Of a stretch of 64,000 bases of DNA, positions 46,086-58,431 are shown one piece after another. Origin of the DNA: Letharia columbiana (taxonomy: Eukaryota > Ascomycota > Lecanoromycetes > Lecanorales > Parmeliaceae); contig NW_023501067.1 of assembly GCF_014066305.1 (NCBI RefSeq), forward strand, positions 186,001 to 250,000, read 5' to 3'. A program made the position numbers and the translations under genes. The notes under the pieces were generated by a model. It searched no databases and was not told where the DNA came from. It saw nothing but the letters and a program-made list of their open reading frames with translations. Every line of letters starts with the position of its first letter. The stretch's first letter is position 1.

Positions 46086-46349
46086 ATGACTACCAAATAT
46101 CAGAAGCTAATCGAGAGTGTCCGCGGCGGAAGGGCAGTGCTCTCCAGAAATACGGTATCTTGGCCAGAAATAGCGTGCTCAATTACGGACTGCGCCTCCA
46201 AGTCTCCCGAGCTTTTACAACATACAACTCGTCCTCCACGACCAGACCCTAAATACGACGATGCATATTGTAACATGTTGGAGATTATGTTGCTACTCTT
46301 TATTACTGCGCTGATGTATCTATTTCGCGAGATAACATGGGGTCTGTGA
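46086..46349 (+). other. Short open frame with one hydrophobic segment
   Basis: It would encode 87 residues ending in MLEIMLLLFITALMYLFREI. There is no homologue I recognise and no supporting context. A C10 homopolymer follows at about 46381-46390. I do not call it a gene with confidence. Confidence 0.2.
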
Positions 46350-46601
46350 TGTTTGCAGAATTGTATATCAGAGGCTTGCCCCCCCCCCCCATAGAACATT
46401 GTCATTGTTTCATCAAGCACCGGCCATCAGCACAGGTTTCAGAATAGTCACGACACTTCTTACAGTCCTTTGTGTCCTCCACCTCGTTCTCTGTGTATTA
46501 CCTACCCATTAGCGGAAACTCAGCATTAGTATCAATCTTCTGTCCTAGCATCCTTCGACCACCCTCCCACTTCCATCCCCTCAAAGCAGACATCAGCTAT
46601 C

Positions 46602-47577
46602 ATGCAGACTTCAACCATCATCCCCTTCTTCCTCCTTCTCGCCTCCTCCTCCGCCCTCGTCCTCCCCCGCCAGGCTCCATCCACCGCCGCCACAGCTGGT
46701 GGAGGCCCTCCCAACGGTCCTCCCCCCTCGGCATCTCCCCCGGCGCCATAGCCAACTTCTCCGGCGTCAACTTCCTCGAGAACCTGGAGTCGGCCTTCTT
46801 CCTCGAAGGGCTGCACAACCTCACCAAGTGGAACACGGACCACCGACACGACCACGCCATCGACGTCGTCACGCGCGTGCAGGCGCAGGAGCTCATCCAC
46901 GTGCAAACGGCCGAGGGGATACTGAAAGCGAACGGCGCGCCCACTTTCACGCCGTGCAAATACACATTCCCCGTCGGCAACGCGGACGAATTCTACGCGC
47001 TGGCAAACATCATCACCTCCGTCGGCCTCGGCGCCGTCGTCGACGTCGTCGCGAGCCTCGCCCTCACGGACCCCGGGACGGTGCAAGGCCCCGCCTCCAT
47101 CCTGGCGATCGAGGCCCGCCACGACGCCTTCTTCCGCCAGCGCTCCGTCAGCGACGTGCCCAACCCGGCCCCCTTCGACACCCGCATCTCCGCCGCCTAC
47201 GCCCTCAACCTCGCGGCGCCCTTCATCGTCAAAGGCTCCTGCGCCGCCACGCCCGCTTTCCCCGTCATCCCGGCCTTGACGGCAAAGGTCACCGGCAAGA
47301 CGACCGGGAGCGGCGGACCGATCAAGTTCGTCTTCGACACGACGGCTGTAAGCAAGAAAGATCTGAGCAAGGGGTTGTACATCGGCTGGGTGAACCAGGC
47401 GAACGTGGTCGACTACCAGCGCGCTACCGTTGACGGGGAGGGCGTGGTTACGAGTACGATTGCGGGGGGATGGCCGGGATCGCGTTCGCGGCGCTGACGG
47501 GGCAGAACACAAAGGCGGATGTCAACAGCTTGACTGCGGTGACGATAGCGGGGCCGGCGCCGGTGCAGATTTCTTGA
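46602..47577 (+). CDS. Secreted ferritin-like Rds1-type stress protein, with two frame breaks
   Basis: The ATG at 46602 opens a clean signal peptide (STIIPFFLLLASSSALVLPR). The mature part has the ferritin-like helical motifs FLENLESAFFLEGLHNLTKW, VQAQELIHVQTAEGILKANG and ILAIEARHDAFFRQRS, typical of the fungal Rds1/desiccation-related family, which lies extracellularly and is stress-induced. The signal peptide joins the body only with one extra C in the C6 run at 46722-46727. The C-terminal GMAGIAFAALTGQNTKADVN...PVQIS joins only with one extra G in the G6 run at 47464-47469. Both are homopolymers, so undercalled bases are likely. The reverse frame over the same GC-rich stretch is a shadow. 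Confidence 0.75.
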
Positions 47578-47866
47578 ATCGAGAGCGAACTGTTTGTTTT
47601 AGGCGCTGCAGATAAGCATTCCGGAATCCCCTCATCACTGCTATTGCTTTACCATGTCCTATCCCAACCGCAAGCATTTCTTTCCCGGCATGAACCTTCC
47701 ATCCCCTGCGTCTCGCCCTCCTCATCTCCATCACTGCCCACCCGCGACGCCATCACTTCTTTAAGACCTGGCCAATGATCACACGATGCCATATCCGCGA
47801 CCAATCCTGCCTTTTCCCACGCGCCTGAGCAACCCCAACATGCGGCCACATACCTTCTCGCCGCAT

Positions 47867-47900
47867 CCACTTCCACTTCCACTTCCACTTCCACTTCCAC
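47867..47900 (+). repeat. (CCACTT)n hexanucleotide repeat
   Basis: Five to six tandem CCACTT units. The surrounding 47578-48020 has no supported gene. Confidence 0.85.
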
Positions 47901-48029
47901 ATCCGCTCACGAGTTCAGTCTGCGTCCAACCTGCGCATTCGACCAGATCCGATCTGCCGCACGCACAAGATCAAAACTCCACACATCTCCCAACGCCCCT
48001 AGCTAGCTGAACCCAGCTCACCCCAAACG

Positions 48030-48667
48030 ATGAGTCGGCCCCGCACGCCGTGGTCAGAGATATCAACCCAACCCCTCCCAAACCCAAACAACTCCCCAAA
48101 AACGGCCCGAACGCCACTCCCCCTCTCCTCCACCATCCCCACCATCACCCTCCCCGCCCCTCGCCGCCCCGCCTGCAATCCCACCCCCCCAACGCCACCG
48201 GACCCCTCATCCGGGCAACCCGCGCCGCATCGACAGCCCCGCCCCGGCCTGCCTCGCCCACGACTGGCACGACACCGCCATCGCGCCCTTCGAAAGACTA
48301 CGAAATATACCGGTACGCGCGCGTGTGTGTGTCGTTCATCCCATCTCCCCACCCCAACCCATCCTAACACCGCTCCCACAGCCACGCAAGCACCATCTTC
48401 ACCTTCTCCTTGCTCTCCGCCCCGCCCCGCCCCACGCGCAGCCGACGCCGCGCGAGGACACCTACCGGAGCCTGCACGCTGGCCGTCGCGATGATGGCCG
48501 ACCTGTGCGATTACGCGTCGATCGGGGACGCGGGGTTGAACGTGCGGGACGGGTGTTTGAGTAGTGTTGTTGGTGGTGGGGGAGGGGGAAAAGGGGGTGG
48601 GGTTCGTGAATCCGACGGGGGTATGACACGGCGGGGGATGCATGGGGCGATTGGGGTGTTTCTGTAG
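48030..48667 (+). other. GC-rich, proline-rich frames, possible unresolved gene
   Basis: Forward frames at 48030-48494 and 48050-48367 are Pro/Arg/Thr-rich. One could splice at 48301 (GTACGC) to an acceptor near 48380 and continue into LAVAMMADLCDYASIGDAGL. I recognise no family, and the long reverse frame (47999-48844) is equally open, so the coding strand is uncertain. Confidence 0.25.
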
Positions 48668-49009
48668 GATACGGATAGTGTGATCGAACAGGCCGTGAAG
48701 GAAGGGGGTGGGGAAGTGACGGGGGTGAAGGTTCGGAAGTCGTATCCTTTTTCCAGCCGGCTGGGTCGGTCGCGGGGATACTGTGCGTGGAAACGTGCCT
48801 GGAGCAGTGCGGGGGAAGCCGATGTTGGATATCGATGCGAACACGAGTCTTCTTCGTGATTCGTGTGCGATTGCGATTTCATGTGCAGCTCGAGGGTCAT
48901 GTCATCGATCCTCTACTTAATGAAAAAGAAAGCCCTTCCAAACTTCAGGCGCACGGAACCAAGCCTCGAGATCACTTGACTCGCAATTCCCCTCACCCAG
49001 CGCAGACCT

Positions 49010-50444
49010 TCATTCCAGCAGGCGAATGGTCCCAAGGCCCATCTTATCCAAATGCTCTTGTACAAATTCCATCGCCTTCTTCAGAGTAGCCGATCCTTCA
49101 CCGCAAGCTCCACTCTCAACGTGCTGCGCCAGCCCACTCGAGGTGGTGAAATTCCTGGGTGATGCCCCATGCTGCGTTGATCTCGCGAGGGCGCTGGGGC
49201 AGTGGAACAGCGGAGTTTTGTACTCGTGGAACAGAGAACGAACCGGCAACGCGGAGTCGCTAAGGACTTTTGGTTGTTGTCGGAATGGCGAAGGTTCCAG
49301 GGTAGAAGACATCTGAGGAGGTCTAGGTCGGAGAATTCCACTGGTCGAAAGGGAAGCTTCGAGTGAGAGGAAAGACACTGGTTCCTCGCCTGTGCTGTCT
49401 GCCATCGCAGCCATAACAGGGCTGCTTGCTACGCTTGATGTGGGGGTCAAGACTGGTGTACCGGTCGATGAAGACAATTCGGACCCGCTGCAGTTGTAAT
49501 GAAGGTCCTGACCGGTACGGCTACTGGTAATAATACGCTCGATATCGTTGTCCTGGACAAGATTGTTGACAGTGTGCCGGTCAATTCCGGAACAGCAGGT
49601 ACCACTTTCCAGGTGATGCAGCAGAGCGGAGGGCGAAACGAAACGGCGTTTGCACTTGTCACTGGCAACGCACCCGAGATCACTAAGAGGATGATGTTTC
49701 AAAGAGGTCAAATGCTAATCCAAGTCGTTCTTTTTGACGAATGTTCGTTGGCAAATGTAGCAACCGTGGGCATCTCTGGAGTAAAAAACCCTCTCTGGAT
49801 TGTCGGAAGCATGGTGCTCTACCACGATATGTCGGTCCAACGCTGGCTTGCTTCCAAAGTCCTGCTCGCATATTTGGCAAGGTATCCTTCGGTGGACCTT
49901 GTCGTTAAGATGTTGATTCAGAGCATGCTCGCTGACGAAGTCTTGCTCGCAGTCACTGCACCGAAATTGGGAGGCGTGCAAAGCCTCAAAGTGCTCGACC
50001 GCTGTGGATTCAAACTCGAAGATCATCGTACATTCGTGACAATAACAATGATTTTCAACACGTTGATGCTCTTCAAGGGCATTCTTCCTCGAAAACGACT
50101 TTTTGCAAGTGTCACATGTCCGTGCGAATACCTGGTAGAAACAGCCGGGATGCGAGGCTCCGTAGTGTTGTCGAGGGCTTTCTTCCATCCGAAAGGCTCG
50201 TTTGCATAGTGAGCAGGCGTAAGGTCTGCCGTCTGACAGGGACTTGGCCGTAATGTGATTTGTTTCGACATCGCTTGAAATGCTGGCAGTCTGTACATCC
50301 TGACCTTCGGCGACGATGGTACGATCTATGGAGGGTGTCAGTTGGCGCAGACCATTACCCCCGCGCCCAACAAAATTGTGACTTACCAAACCTCTTGTGC
50401 TCACGGTTCTTCTGGTAGCCTTCGTCCGCCTGACCGTCGGCCAT
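49010..50444 (-). pseudogene. Multi-C2H2 zinc-finger gene with one in-frame TAG
   Basis: Exons 50444-50387 and 50325-49010 give one continuous frame of 457 codons. It starts MADGQADEGYQKNREHKRFD and carries at least six C2H2-type fingers (CSLCKRAF, CDTCKKSF, CHECTMIF, CSDCEQDF, CQICEQDF, CYICQRTF), then the family-specific SPSALLHHLESGTC and a C-terminal SGLAQHVESGACG...LDKMGLGTIRLLE. The frame is interrupted once, at 49717-49715, where TAG stands for the Gln expected in NDL-x-QHL. Reading CAG instead restores NDLDQHLTSLKHHPLSDLGC with no other change. A CAG-to-TAG change is a CpA-to-TpA substitution, typical of RIP. Paralogues of this family are numerous in Pezizomycotina. As it stands only the first five-and-a-half fingers can be made. 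Confidence 0.8.
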
Positions 50445-52301
50445 GGTGACATCAGAGTCTCGCAGCTTCTCGTTCTTCTTTATGGACCTTTTTGGCCGTA
50501 GCTCTCTTAGTCGGTAGTCCTTCTTTCAACTTCCTACATCTATTAGCTCCCATTTCGTCGAGCTTGCTTTGAGTGGTGACTTTGTGACGTGTAAATGCGT
50601 CTTCAGGTGTCATGACTTCAATATAACCGCTCCTTCGCCTTTTTCTTCTTTGCGAGCTTGTAAGACAAATAGACTGGAGGAGCTGACGATGGGAGCTTCT
50701 TCAGTGGGAGTTTCGTAGTCCCATTCGTAGCACATGAGGCCGTTGTCGCCTGGGTCAGGGTTTTGAAGAAAGCCAGTAGACTTTTGTATAGATATCCGCG
50801 ATCTGTATGCTGCATCCAAAGATATTCTTTCCTAATTTCGAATATGCACCCATGATGTCGAGAAGCTAATAACGAACATGTGGGCCTACGGCAAGCTTCC
50901 AGGTACCAGGTGCTTTCCCGGGATATGAACACGACGGAACCACATTAGAATTCTGAGAGTCTCACGCGGCCGGTATAGAACCAGAGTATCGGTTAAGAGT
51001 AGGTCGCCCCCGTGAAAGAAGAGGCGGATCAGATTGAGATGTTTGACCCAAGGTGTGTGGGAGTTAGAGACGCCTTCCGAACCTTGACTGAATTATGCAA
51101 AAGTTGCTTAGCAAGGCGAGGAACTAGATCATAACGAATATTTGCATTATGGAACTAGCCATATTAGCGGCGCACTTAGCTATATCTCAAAGTCGAAGAA
51201 GAGGCTAAAATGATCGTTCCAGAATTGAAATTCTGGAAGACATATTCCCAAGCACCGTTGTTATCAATCTTTTGAGAGCCAGTGTTGACTTCATTGACCT
51301 GGAATTGAAGCCGGCCCTCGAGAAGCCTATTTTTATATAGTCGCAGTCGGAGCGGGAGGAATCGCCGCAGTAGGTGTCTTGGAGGTTTCTAGAACAGACG
51401 ATGTTGTAGATCTGGGATTAGCATCTCCTGCAGGAGGCATTTGGCGTGGCATCGGAGCAGGGGTAGTAGCAGACTTGGTGGAAGAAGCCAGCACAGGATG
51501 AGGTACTGCCGTGAGTATCGAAGGGGGCCGTGGGTTGAATGAATGGTAATGTACCGCAGTTGGAGACTTTGTGAAGGGTACGGAGGCTAGCCCGTCAGGA
51601 GACTGGTGAGTCAAGTTTGGCTGCCCTCCAGAGGGGACCGGGACTTTCCAAACATCGTTAGACAGCGGAGGAAAACCTTCAGGAGGAGGAGTTGTGAAAG
51701 TATTTAGACCCTGCCAAATGCCAAACAACGGGTAGCAAGTCTCGATAGGATCCAATTTCCAGGATACCAAATACTTCCAACCGTCATAAGGCAGAGATTA
51801 ACAACCCACGTTCGGATTCGTTTCTTCGAATGTTGTTGGAACGTACCAAGCCGGTGTATGATTCGTCACAAAGATTGATGATGTTGCTATCTCAAAGGCA
51901 AAGCCACGGATGGAAGCCGCAGAAGTCTGCTTCCTTCATTCATATACACAGCAATGGCCTGTCCTTGTAGAGTGCGCTTTCCATTCCGTGAGGTCGTCGA
52001 ACCGTTTCCCACACTCGCACGGAGCCATTCTTGATGGGTATGCAGCCCGTTCTTGAGGCGGATCGTGGGCAGGATGCCGGTGTTTCTCGGATGATACTCT
52101 GGATTGTTACCAGTGCAATAGGTCGCTCTTTCCGTATGTAGGGTTCCGAGGTGTGTGCTGTTGTCACGTTATAAGAGGACAAGCCGAAATCTTAAATAGA
52201 TACAGACTCATGTAGCCTTGTTTAATGCCCATTTTGTGGTCAAAAGCCGGCCAAGTAATGTGGATGACTGAGAACGCATGTTTCAGAATTTGTACTGGGC
52301 A
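50445..52301. other. Mostly non-coding; one uncertain reverse frame at 51333-51770
   Basis: The reverse frame begins in-frame upstream of DGWKYLVSWKLDPIETCYPL and continues LFGIWQGLNTFTTPPPEGFP into a Pro/Thr/Ala-rich tail. A second piece, SIFVTNHTPAWYVPTTFEET near 51800-51870, could be an upstream exon. It looks like part of a real or decayed gene, but I cannot assign a family or a full structure. Confidence 0.35.
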
Positions 52302-54227
52302 TCATTCTTCAAGAATACTAGCCGCAACAAAGCCTTTGAGCGCTTCATCCCCTGTAGCAGCTACGTCTGTAATCTTTCCAACCTCATCCGCGCCTCCTCC
52401 TTTCTGCTTGGGTGCACAGCCTCTGCCTGCCTTGCACTGTAGATCCTCTATACCCGGTGCCATATGCATCCAGACCTCCTTTTCTCCATCTAACCCTCCA
52501 TATCTCTTCAATCTTCGCCGTAATTTGGGGGAAACTCGAGCCCGAACCTCATGAGGTAATTTTAAGCGGACCGCCATCCATTTCTCATCAGGCCTGTGTT
52601 CGGTAGGTAGCTCGTCGACGCAGGGTAATTCAAGCAGCTTCTCGTTTTCGAGACAACGATGAAATGGTGCGACAGGGGTAGGCATGACATGGTCTAAGAA
52701 TTCAAGGGAAGCATTGATGTTTACATCGATAGCTCGACGAGGGTTGATCGTCTGTTTCAAAACCATTGACGCGATATGTGGGTAGAGAATAGCGAAATCC
52801 GTCTGGGAGATGTGGACAGTACCACGGACGGTCAAAAGCCAGGCTAAAGACCCATGCATCTTGGCCTCATCACAGACACGAGTAGCAGCGCTGAAATTGT
52901 CGCTCCAGTACATGAATGCTTCTGAGTTTATTCCAAGAAGCGGGGCGTTGATGCGATGTCTCGGCTCTGACTCTGGCGGAGTAAGAGCAATACCCCATAT
53001 GTCATACATGATCCCTTGACCAACCCATTGAAAGCGATCAGCATGGCGGAGGACCTCGACAGTCGTGGCAGCTCCAAAAGAATGGCCAATCATGGTGACC
53101 TGGGCGATGTTAACCTTCCCCTTCCAAGAGTCCCAGTCTACACCGTCGAGCCCACGAGACGATGCCCCAATTCCATCAGCGTTTCGTAGATTTCGCTCGG
53201 CAACCGTGGACCCTTTGCCCGCAACAATAGCCTTGACAATGTCGTATGACTCTTCGATCTCAACGAGACGCATCTCAATTTGGGCAGACCGAAGTTCCTT
53301 GTCTACGCCCTGTTCATTGCTTGGCCTAGTATCCATTGGATTTTGTTTTGGAAATATGAAATCGACAACGTCCCAGTGGCGCTTCGTCTCTTTCTCCCAG
53401 TGATCAACATGACCATTGGTCTCCCTTTCTTTCCGACTGCCTTTCCCTTCTGATGGATGATTGATAAACGTTCGTGCTCCACTACCATCTCTGTGCTCCA
53501 CCGCGCAGACGACGAATCCATAGCTAGCAAATTCTCCACAAACGCTACTGTATGCCGTCCTTGAGCCACCCATACCGTGACTGAACAAGACCAGTGGAAA
53601 TATCGGCTCCTCTGGCTGGCCTTTGGGGTGCTCGCCCTTCTCGTTCTTGACTTTGAAACCGCCCTCAGTGGCATTCTTCTCTGGCGGCCAGTGGTTCGCA
53701 AGCTTTGCATTTCTGAACGCCGGTAACTTCGTGAACCATGTAGTCACGAAAAACCACATTATTGTCAACCATTGCGGTAATCCAGCAAAAGCAGCGTACC
53801 CTTTTGACATTTCTGACCTTGGATGAGGTAGCCAAACTTCTCTTGACCAGTGCTTGTGGCCTCCAGGGTCTTTGCCATTGCCGGACCCTATGGCCGAGGG
53901 GTAGTAGAGGGAGACGAGGACTGTCTCAAGCTGCAGTATATGCCGACCGTGGCGTGTAATATGGGAGAAAGGGCGAGGTGAGGTTGCAGGAATCTCGATG
54001 TCCATGAATCCGACCTAGCATGCCAGTAAGCTCTAGCCGTCAAGAGAAAGGCCATGTATACGCACGCCATATGGGCCAGAGTACTTTGGAAGGGTGCCAT
54101 GAAAAGGTACCTTGTCTCGTAGACTTCGCGGAGGTCGAGATTTGGGGCTTTGGGAAGGAGGAACATTATGAGGGCCTGCCCATGAGCCGTTCTCGTGATT
54201 GCCGTAGATCCACTGTGAGAGTGGCAT
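52302..54227 (-). CDS. Platelet-activating-factor acetylhydrolase-like phospholipase
   Basis: Serine hydrolase of the plasma/isoform II PAF-acetylhydrolase family, which cleaves short or oxidised sn-2 acyl chains of phospholipids. Exons 54227-54066 and 54014-52302 give 624 residues; the splice joins LPKYSGPYG to VGFMDIEIP, the family start. Landmarks are FPLVLFSHGMGGSRTAYS (oxyanion region), ASYGFVVCAVEHRDGSG, the nucleophile elbow GHSFGAA (Ser near residue 366), and the catalytic His in GTVHISQTDFAILYPH. A hydrophobic stretch (LPQWLTIMWFFVTTWF) near residue 130 may dip into the membrane. Fungal members are usually longer than animal ones because of the insert around residues 190-290, seen here as Lys/Glu-rich sequence. 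An upstream exon cannot be excluded. Confidence 0.9.
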
Positions 54228-54834
54228 GTTGACACTATGGCTTGACTAACCGACTACATGAAGCGCATTGCACCAACTGAATGAAAAGTTGTAGGCCGTA
54301 CACAGCGGTCAAAGGCGTGATGTCATTTCTCGCGGGCTGCGCACTCAGATGTGGAGCGGCGACAGAAGCGGCGCAGAGGTTGCGAGGGGGGTGTGGAGTT
54401 CATATTGAATTAAAAAGTCTAGAGAGCGTCTCAAGGTGACTAACAGGGATCCCATAGGAGTGAGGCTTGAGCTTGAGGGCAAAGGGTAGGTAGCAGTAGG
54501 CTCGCTTGGATCCAGTGCCTGGAAGCAGGCGGCTCGCCCTCCCCTGGAAACCTTGGGAGTCGGACGACATTCCGGGTGGCAGTCCATTCGCCATTGGCAT
54601 GAGATGAGCAGTACTGGATGCCATTTTGGCCGAGGGGATGCCAGAGCGGAAATTTCGCAATTCCTGACTGAGGCGAAAAGAGACGGACATGCAAGTGTTT
54701 GAAGTGATCGACGTCGCTCTATTTCAATGTCTTCTGCTCTCTATCTTCTAAAATATTATTGATGTCCAACATCAATTGGCTTTGCTTTTCGGATTCCTTG
54801 TGATCATTGAATTACGCTATGTATAATATTTGGG
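54228..54834. other. Intergenic, no gene supported
   Basis: Reverse frames at 54345-54694 overlap each other and have no motifs. This is the space between the transporter 3' end and the hydrolase start. Confidence 0.4.
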
Positions 54835-56782
54835 CTATCTAGACCTAGATCTGTGGACCTCGAGGGCAGCCCTCTCATCTGTAGTCATCTCGCTCTCCGC
54901 CTTTCTAATTCGAACGAATCCGATCATGATGACCAGAGCCAGAACTGAGCAGGCAAACTGGTACCAGAAGACCGATTGGTAGCTCCGCTTCAGTCCCACA
55001 TCCCTTGTCCCAGTCTGAATCACATCCGCAAAAGCGAGGAGAAACGCAATGCCCAGGTACAGAAGGCTATTGATCAGTGCTCCTGCAAGCCCTTGACGGC
55101 TCTGTGAAAGACTGGTCGTGATGAATATGTTAGCGACGTTGTAGATGATGTCGATTCCCATAGTAGCACAGATCATAGCAGGAAAAATGAACGCCCAGTA
55201 ATTGGCGCCTTCCGGTGCCAGGGCGAAAAGGAGAGAGTTTCCAACCCATGCCCCTCCACCAATCAGCATCAGCACGGTGCCAGGGAGTAGATGCAAGATA
55301 TAACCTCCAACAATGGAGATCATACAACCTCCAGCACACATCGGAACATACCATGCTGCCACCTGTAAGGGAGAAGCTCCCATGATGTCTTGCATATAGA
55401 GCGTAGCATAAAGAAGGAAGATCCCCAGCACACCGTCCGAAAAGAACAAAGCCACGAATAAGGCTGAGAGATATGGTACTTGAAAAAGATCGAAAGGTAG
55501 CAGCGGATTTGCGGCCACCCATCCTTCAATGTAGAAGGAGATGCCAATGAGCAAGGCACCCACAGTAAGGGTGACATAGATGTATTGCGTCCTCCACCCA
55601 TCTGGCGCATGGGAAGCGTCAGTGATGGCAAAGATTACCAGGATCAGGCCTGACACAATGAAGATGGAGCCAAGCCAGTCCATTTGAACGCCCATAGCCT
55701 TCCGCTCTTCAATGTCGTTTGGTATCGCAAATATCGCTGCCACAATCGTAGTGGAGACTAACATGGCTCCTATCCAGAAGTACCATCCAAATTGAAGAAA
55801 ACTGCCAGTCACGCCAGCGATAAAAACACCGGCAAAGAATCCCAGTGGCGCCGCGCCGCCGTAAATGCTGAAGACCCTGGATTATGATTTCAAGGTCAGT
55901 CTTGCTTGTTTGAGAGGGTATAGGGAGGTTTGGAACACGTCTAGAGAGTCAACACTCCCAGGACATGTCTCGACACTCAAGATTTGGTTCAGAAGAGGCA
56001 ATGCGGTTTCCAAAGATACGTACAGATTCTTTCGGGGTCCAGGTCTGTACGTGCTTCCGATCAACATCACACCCGACGGAAGAAAAGCAGCAGGGCCTAA
56101 TCCTTGAAGCGCTCGACAAAAATCCAGCATCAAATCGGTTTGAGCGAAACCCGCTATGATAGTCCAGATTGTAAACCAGACCAAGCCAAAGAGATAGACC
56201 GGGTATCCACCATACATGTCTGCCAGACGGCCGAAGGGGAGGAAGAAGGCGGCAGAGACCAGGGCAAAGGCACTCGCAGGCCAGACGGCAGAAGCTTGCG
56301 GTATGGAGAGGTCCTTGATCAAGGTTGGTAGGATTACGTTGAAACCAGAGACGAAGTATTCCTAGTCTATGTTAGAACTCACCCTTGAAGAGCGTGGCTG
56401 CTACGAAACGCACCGACATGAACTGCGAGGCTATAACAGAGTAGCAGAAGGCAAGCTCAGCTCCAGAAGACTTGAATTTAGCAGGTCGTTCCCTCCCCAG
56501 ACGCTCAATGGGTGCTCGATCTGAATCCAGGGCTTCTTCATCTCCTGGTATTGCGATCTCTGCACTCTGGCTTTGTGACAGGCCTCGCGTAGGCTCTGCA
56601 GGCTGTATGTATGGTCCTTCACGCTTGATCTTTTTCCCTTCATTGATATCCTCTGAAGGCTGATCCGCGCTTGTTCTCAAGGTAGGCTCATTGATAATTT
56701 TCTCCTGCTCGATACCCGAATTGTTGTGTATTTGATCTGCATCTGTCATTGGCCCACCACCTCCCTGCTCGAATCTAGACAT
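54835..56782 (-). CDS. MFS drug:H+ antiporter, DHA2-like (14-helix type)
   Basis: Plasma-membrane exporter of the aminotriazole-resistance type. Exons 56782-56414, 56361-56024 and 55876-54835 give 582 residues. After an 100-residue hydrophilic N terminus, helix 1 starts at ELAFCYSVIASQFMS and continues across the first splice into EYFVSGFNVILPTLIKDL. Motif A is FGRLADMYGG, and the helix 4-5 region holds RALQGLGPAAFLPSGVMLIG followed by YRPGPRKNLVFSIYGGAAPL, whose Leu codon spans the second splice. Motif C-like GYILHLLPGTVLMLIGGGAW and long hydrophobic segments follow. The second intron is 147 nt. Such carriers export toxins or xenobiotics, but no biosynthetic genes lie next to it. Confidence 0.88.
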
Positions 56783-58431
56783 GTCTTTAGCCCCGAGCTC
56801 TCTTCACAGCTCAGCATTGGAAGACAAGTATGAGCCGCAGGTCGTTCTACCAGAGGAGAGAGGTGTGTACGCTCGAGGAGGGTAGGCCGGCCAGGATGTC
56901 GTATGGTGGATCGTCGTGGGAAGGCCATGACTATATGTTCCGAGTCGGAAAGCTTCTGAAGTTAGGTCGTCATACAAAGTTTTTTTTTTCTGTTTGCGTG
57001 CGGCCGTTAGATATTCTATGACTCGCCTGACAAATCGCTTTGTACTAGCGTATTCAGAATCCTTGAAAAGTCTTGGCATTGGGTCCTGTCACGTCCTCCA
57101 CACACTTTTGTAGCATAGACATCAAAGCAATGATGTTAATTGACACAGCTATCGTACTATGTACGGTAAGTCTTGAAGTGATTACATAGAAATTCCACTA
57201 GATTGTTTGATAGGTTTTTCAGCCTCTTACCTCTATTCACGGAGTTCGGCACACAAAACGCCAAGACTGCTGCGCCAAGATCTCGGATAACGCCCCAACC
57301 GAGCCGAAGGGTACCTAAGGTACTTAGATCTACTTCCGAGAGTAGGTACCTTAGGGTCAGGCTACTAGCGCTGTCCATGACTCTGTGTGCCGACCTGTAT
57401 TCGATTACAGGTGCTGCCAGGCCCTCGCCATGGTGATTGCATAGATCCCGTTGACCCCCCCTCTCCTCTTGCAAGTTTCCTTCAACATTCCCTTCCAATC
57501 AGTCCATCGCCCCCTTATCGGCCTCGCTCGCTTGAAGGCCGGCTCCTCCTTGCCCTTCTAGCACCTCGGGACAGCCAATGGCTGTACGAACGCTCCTCCG
57601 GGTCCCCCTCAGCCCCATTGCTGAAGTTACTGTAAAGGATCACGCCTACTTCCACGCGTATCCTAGAATTCTCGCCCTTCACAGTTTTCATCTCCATACA
57701 TCTCCGAGCTCCTCGAGCTGGCTGCTCCTTCCACCTTTCTCGAGGCATGAAATCAAGACGGGAATTAGGGATTTGGTTGAGGAGCAAATTTGAAGAATTG
57801 CTATCGAGAAGTACACGACTCTGGCCTCGAGACGTGGATCTCGTTCTTTGCTGAGCATCATGCAGGATGCAGTATTGTCGATGCCTGATGCCGATCTTGG
57901 TTCGAAGATCTGGGTCGCTGCAGCTGAGGCCTTTCGACGGGACGTCCACATCTGCGAGGGGCGCAGTGGCGATGAAATTGTATGGGTGCCGCGCCCAAAT
58001 ACAAGGCTCCAGCGGCTAGAGGCTGCACGGACCGGTACTGTTAAGAGTCTGGAGGCAAGGGGGTGAGCTATGCGTGCTGGAGAGATTGCAGCTGATGGCC
58101 AACCAGCCTTTTGGGTAGAATTAAACCGGCTTTCGCCGTCTTGGTTCGCGTTGGCTTTTCTCAGACTCCTTCACAACAAAAATAGCCAATTTGTTACTAT
58201 CTACTCCCTTTGCACCTACATTTTGCAAGGCCTGCAGATCTGAACCCCATTGACTGCTATCAACCTCCGAGCAAGGCAGGTCGGCCTGGTCGAGGGCAGC
58301 TTGCAGCATCTAACCTCCGTGTTCCCACGGTTCGCAATGATAACGACAAGTTATAACTCAAGGTCCAAGCAGCGTTCCGAGCGGTAGACTCGCACACTAC
58401 GATCTGGTCGAGATACATGATCTGATGGCCT
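56783..58431. other. Intergenic; contains a TACCTAAGGTAC-type inverted repeat
   Basis: An imperfect inverted repeat at about 57309-57352 (CCTAAGGTACTTAG and GTAGGTACCTTAGGG) could form a hairpin. Frames at 57515-57949 reverse and 57848-58066 forward have no recognisable motifs. Confidence 0.4.

Noticed and set aside
46532..47512. 326-codon reverse open frame
   Set aside because: It is the mirror of the GC-rich Rds1-like gene; its Arg/Gly/Val-rich product has no motifs, while the forward strand has clear ferritin-like helices.
47999..48844. 281-codon reverse open frame
   Set aside because: Open by GC-rich composition; low-complexity Gly/Arg/Pro product without domains.
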